From the NCBI GenBank assembly GCA_013398615.1, contig VZSR01002145.1, positions 2,586,956 through 2,650,955 on the forward strand: 64,000 nt of DNA. The letters run 5' to 3'. The notes below the pieces were generated by a model. That model was given only the letters and a program-made list of their open reading frames with translations. It made no database searches and was not told the DNA's origin. Shown piece after piece: positions 60,744-64,000 of the stretch (positions within the stretch are counted from its first letter, which is position 1; each line of letters opens with the position of its first letter). The position numbers and the translations under genes were made by a program. This stretch comes from Brachypodius melanocephalos (Eukaryota > Chordata > Aves > Passeriformes > Pycnonotidae).

Positions 60744-63586
60744 CTATGAAATGGGATACAACACCCAAGTTATTACAGGAAATGCTGATTTTTTTTCTTT
60801 TTTTTTTTTTCTTTTCTTTTGACCTATAGTTTGATCTGAGAGAGATGTTGCTGCATATTTAAAATGAGAAATGATTACGCTGTGATGCTGGACTTTTCCC
60901 CCCTTACCTTCCAAAAGGGACATTTTTTAATGGTGATTAATTCCACTACCTGAGTCTTCAGCTCCTTGTAAAAGTATTATTTTGTGAAAGCCCCACATCA
61001 GAGATAATCAGTTTTGCAGATTTTATAAGCTTAAGTTTGAAGTGGGGAAAAAAAAAAACCCCTAAATTTCAAGGGATTGAAATGAAAAAGTCTTTTTTTT
61101 TTTCCAAATTGTACCAATCTTCCTTTGCAGAACCAGAGCACTGCAAACAGAACAGCAGCTGCTTTTGCTCAGGAATTAAACAGCAACTCGTGGCCCCAGA
61201 AACACAAAGAACTTGCTGAGCAAGAAGCTCTTTGAAGGGTGTCTGATTTGAATTCTCACTTTAGCTTTGCCCCACTGTACCTGGATGCCCCGAGCTGTGA
61301 GGTGGTCAAACAGTGCCTTCCTCATCAGCAGCCTGGGAAAGGAGAGGGAGATTAATTAACAACTCCAAGTATATATATGGAATTTTCAGTGTCTGCTGAT
61401 GACCTGCAATACAGTGTGTAGAGTTTTCCACAAGAGAAATCCAATCCTAGAAAACTTCTAGGTCAAGCAATTCAAGTATCAACTCTGCTGAAGATCAAAT
61501 CCAGCAGAGAAATCCTTCACCCTGCAGGTACCTTATACCAGGTCTGATGAACCAACCACTCTGCCTCCAGGAAATGTTTTCTCCTTCCCACCAAAAGACA
61601 TGAAAATGTCCTGGAGAAACTAAACTAACAGATGTCAGAGCCAGGAGATACTGCAGTCACTGAAAAGCTGTGACTAAATCCCCTCTGAAGCACAGATATT
61701 CTTAAAATGTAAAGTGTTCCTCGTAAGGCAAACAGTGTCTCTCCTCTGACAACATTATGAAACAGTCACAACCATGAGATCTGCATTCTGCATCTAATTG
61801 CATGTTAATTAGCTGAGCACACTTAAGGACAGAAGCTTAACAGACACAATTGGAATAATTCCCACTGTTACTGCACCTCAGAAAGCTTCAGTGTGTGGAA
61901 AACAAGAGCATAAAGCACACCTACCGAAGGTTTGAATCTAATTTATCCTGCACTGACAAAAAGCTGGAGGAAACTGCAAATATTACAATGCATAGATATA
62001 GCAAGAGCTAATCTTAGTTGCTTGAGTCAAGTGTTAATATAAAGGCAAAATATAAATAAAAATTTAATCAGATGAAAATCTTACGTGTCAGCCAGCCAGA
62101 TAATAAATTTCTGGCTTCTTGACATCTTCTCTGGTTCTTTCAGCCTGTTGAGGAAGAGGAAACCAAAAATTACCAGAGCACAGATTAAAATCTTAGTTGA
62201 GATGTTCCAGCAAAAGGAACATAAAGAATTAATCTTGCTCAAATTAGAGCAGTAACTTCACTGCTCAAGACAGTGACTTAGAATTGGGTTGCACAAGAGA
62301 AATGAGCTGCATTTAAGAGAAGCAGCAGAGATGAGAATTTTGCAGCATTTTGAGTGAAGAATGAGAAAGATTGAACAATCTTATATCCAACCCTATGCTG
62401 ACTTGTCTCTTGGCCCTAACAGACAAATTTGTTCTCAAGAAAAGAGGAGAAAAGAGCAAGAATGAGTTGTAAGTACAGAACTGCTATGTATTACTGTGCA
62501 CAGAATTCTCCCAGGAATATCCAAAAGTGCCTAAAACCAACAGAAAAGCAACCTCAGCCCAAAAAAGCAGCACTCAGGGAGGCATCAGGGTTCACCTGCT
62601 TTACCCTGGTGCCAGTGCAGCACCCACTGCTGGGCTGGAACTCACTTGAGGATGATGGAAGGCATGGGAATCTCAAAGAATTCCTCCTTGAAGGGAATGA
62701 AGGGCAGCAGACCAGTGTAGAACAGGCCAAGCAGCAGGAGGACACGCTGGGCACAGAAGATGGTGGCAATGTCAGAGTTCTGCAGGAACCAGGAAAGAGA
62801 TTCTCAGTTATCTTGGTAGACTTTGACTCTGTTGTAATTAAATTTACTCATCAATGCATGTCTACAATCACACCTAAGAGATTAGGCTGCCTTTTATCAA
62901 TAAATCTAACTGCTCTTCAGGTAGGAAATGGGGTGTTGTTCTGCACAGATAAATTGAAATCATCAACTAGACTGAATTATCAACAAGATGGATTTCACTC
63001 AGGTGCATGTCTCCCTTGGACCAAGCACAATTTTAATTTAATTATAAGTTCTAAACTTCCTCAGCACAAAAAGGAGGAGAATTATAACTGTGAAAAAACA
63101 GCTTTATGCTGATGCAACTGTGTCCACTAGTGGCCACATCCATTATTTTTCATGCAAAGAAACAGGCAAGCAGCAATCCTTGGAAAATTTGCTTTTTATC
63201 AGATGAATGATGTGCAAAACAGGCTCTAAGAACTCCTAGCATAAAATTGCAATGCCTTAACTTTGATAAAACAAGAATAAAACATGACTAAGCTTAATTC
63301 CTCAAGTATTTTATGGCAGAGTAGAGGGGTGTTAACTGTGCCTGTCTTCTTTTAGCAGTACAGCAAGCAGAACACAATCTGAGCACAGAATTTCTCACAA
63401 GTAGAAGCCTGACCTAGCTGGTTAAATCTTGAATTTGTGCCTTTTTGTAGGTTCTGTCAGCACACAGCAACAAAGCTGAGCTGGACTCAGCCTCACCTCC
63501 TTGAAGCACTTGGATACAATCTCATAATTGACGTTCCCCCACACGGTCAGATGCTCTCTCTTGTACTGACTCACCAGCTCTGAGAC
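60621..63586 (-). CDS. GDPD1: Glycerophosphodiester phosphodiesterase domain-containing 1, last five exons (5' part off the right edge)
   Basis: The exons 63586-63497, 62779-62646, 62144-62085, 61332-61281 and 60743-60621 join in phase to the C-terminal 152 residues (the human protein is about 314). GDPD1 is a membrane-associated lysophospholipase-D-type enzyme that hydrolyses lysophospholipids and glycerophosphodiesters. Recognisable stretches are REHLTVWGN and NYEIVSKCFKE, a hydrophobic segment VLLLLGLFYTGLLPFIPF, FFEIPMPSIILK, SRSQKF, LLMRKALFDHL, GIQVYIWVLNEEQEY and GATGVMTDYP. The W-V-L-N-E and G-x-M-T-D-Y-P blocks are standard C-terminal GDPD motifs. The catalytic HRG and metal-binding acids lie in exons beyond 64000. 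The gene runs in the same direction as YPEL2, as in the remembered human map. GDPD3 is the nearest paralogue, but identity and synteny favour GDPD1. Confidence 0.93.
60744..61280. other. GDPD1 last intron
   Basis: 537 bp. It has T-rich tracts on the plus strand (60788-60820, 61095-61102) and no recognisable element. Confidence 0.8.
61281..61332 (-). CDS. GDPD1: GDPD1 exon, second from last
   Basis: 52 bp. Acceptor ttcccAG|GCTGCT, donor CCAG|GTACAG. It encodes LLMRKALFDHLTARGIQ, nearly identical to human. Confidence 0.93.
61333..62084. other. GDPD1 intron
   Basis: 752 bp. Nothing recognised. Confidence 0.8.
62085..62144 (-). CDS. GDPD1: GDPD1 exon, third from last
   Basis: 60 bp. Acceptor ctcaacAG|GCTGAA, donor GACAC|GTAAGA. 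It encodes LKEPEKMSRSQKFIIWLAD and the first two bases of a threonine codon. Confidence 0.9.
62145..62645. other. GDPD1 intron
   Basis: 501 bp. Nothing recognised. A 227-codon plus-strand frame starting at 62429 runs across the neighbouring exon and is not a gene. Confidence 0.8.
62646..62779 (-). CDS. GDPD1: GDPD1 exon, fourth from last
   Basis: 134 bp. Acceptor cctgcAG|AACTCT, donor CTCAA|GTGAGT. It encodes NSDIATIFCAQR, a hydrophobic run LLLLGLFYTGLLPFI and EEFFEIPMPSIIL, ending two bases into a lysine codon. The hydrophobic run is probably membrane-associated. Confidence 0.92.
62780..63496. other. GDPD1 intron
   Basis: 717 bp. Nothing recognised. Confidence 0.8.
63497..63586 (-). CDS. 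GDPD1: GDPD1 exon, fifth from last
   Basis: 90 bp, 30 codons, phase 0. Acceptor gtgctgcAG|GTCTCA, donor GAG|GTGAGG. It encodes VSELVSQYKREHLTVWGN and NYEIVSKCFKE, close to human GDPD1. Confidence 0.93.
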
Positions 63587-64000
63587 CTGCAGCACAGAAA
63601 GCACAACTCTCACACGAAGCCACAGCTATTTAATTGAAACTCTGCTTGCTTTGGAAATCATGATAGGAAGGAGCTCTTCACTCTTTCCCATCATAAGACG
63701 ATGGGTGCTTGTGATGCTTTGATGGGAAGGAAATAAACAGGTGTTCAACACAACAGATTATACCTGCAAAAAACCCTAAAGAATTCAAGAGACCTAAACG
63801 ACAAAACAGTGTTTCCTGGAAAGATTTCCCTGTGTTGAACACATCTACACAGTAACATCATGTTTTTATGGTGGTTTGGAGATCAACAGTCTCTAAGAAG
63901 ACCCTTCCCATGAGGTACAAACCAAAATGTCTCCAGCAGCATCTTCTCACCCAGATGAAGGGTCCTAAAGAGCTTTTACAGAGTATCTTGCACAAGATCC
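63587..64000. other. GDPD1 intron, continuing past the window
   Basis: I find no match to the preceding GDPD1 exon (IPLLKEVFEAFP-type sequence in human) on the minus strand, so this is intron up to the edge. Confidence 0.7.

Noticed and set aside
62429..63112. 227-codon plus-strand frame
   Set aside because: It crosses a confirmed minus-strand GDPD1 exon; only the GDPD1 strand shows protein homology.
1..64000. tRNA, rRNA and microRNA genes
   Set aside because: I saw no A/B-box tRNA structure, rRNA segment or recognisable conserved miRNA hairpin, though hairpin screening by eye is insensitive.

Overview
This is vertebrate nuclear DNA, almost certainly from a bird. It contains three spliced genes, all on the minus strand, in the order GDPD1 (right edge), YPEL2 (middle), DHX40-type helicase (left). 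As I recall the human map, this is the same order and relative orientation as the human 17q22-q23 block GDPD1-YPEL2-DHX40. A bird is indicated by several CR1 LINE 3' ends, short introns in the helicase gene, very GC-rich CpG-island promoters (one interrupted by a 100-N gap), and relic MIR-like SINEs and an ancient L3/CR1-type element of the kind seen in slowly evolving amniote genomes. No bacterial-type genes, CRISPR arrays or operons are present.

Layout: 1-4934 holds the first nine coding exons of a DEAH-box helicase closest to DHX40, running off the left edge. Its CpG-island promoter at about 4760-5230 carries an NRF1-type palindrome and a 35-bp tandem repeat of GC/CACC boxes. 5228-21744 is intergenic DNA with a candidate solo LTR, a MIR relic and small tandem repeats. 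21745-26588 is the inferred 4.8-kb 3' UTR of YPEL2. The four coding exons of YPEL2 lie between 26589 and 43040 (119 residues, complete), and the probable promoter CpG island is at 53560-54270. The YPEL2 introns hold CR1 copies, MIR and L3 relics, a 21-bp minisatellite and a diverged 260-bp direct duplication. 54371-60543 is mostly featureless AT-rich DNA. 60621-63586 holds the last five exons of GDPD1, with the catalytic N-terminal half lying beyond the right edge.

The three genes do not form a functional pathway. GDPD1 is a lipid phosphodiesterase, YPEL2 a small zinc-binding protein and DHX40 an RNA helicase; they are linked by conserved synteny only. Exon boundaries were derived by hand from reading-frame continuity, AG/GT splice dinucleotides and remembered human homologues. 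All 18 coding exons join in phase with no frameshift or stop. The most notable points are the divergence and short N-terminus of the helicase beside a YPEL2 protein that matches the human one as I remember it, the repeated promoter boxes, and the 34.1/36.1-kb duplicated block. I found no convincing undescribed system.
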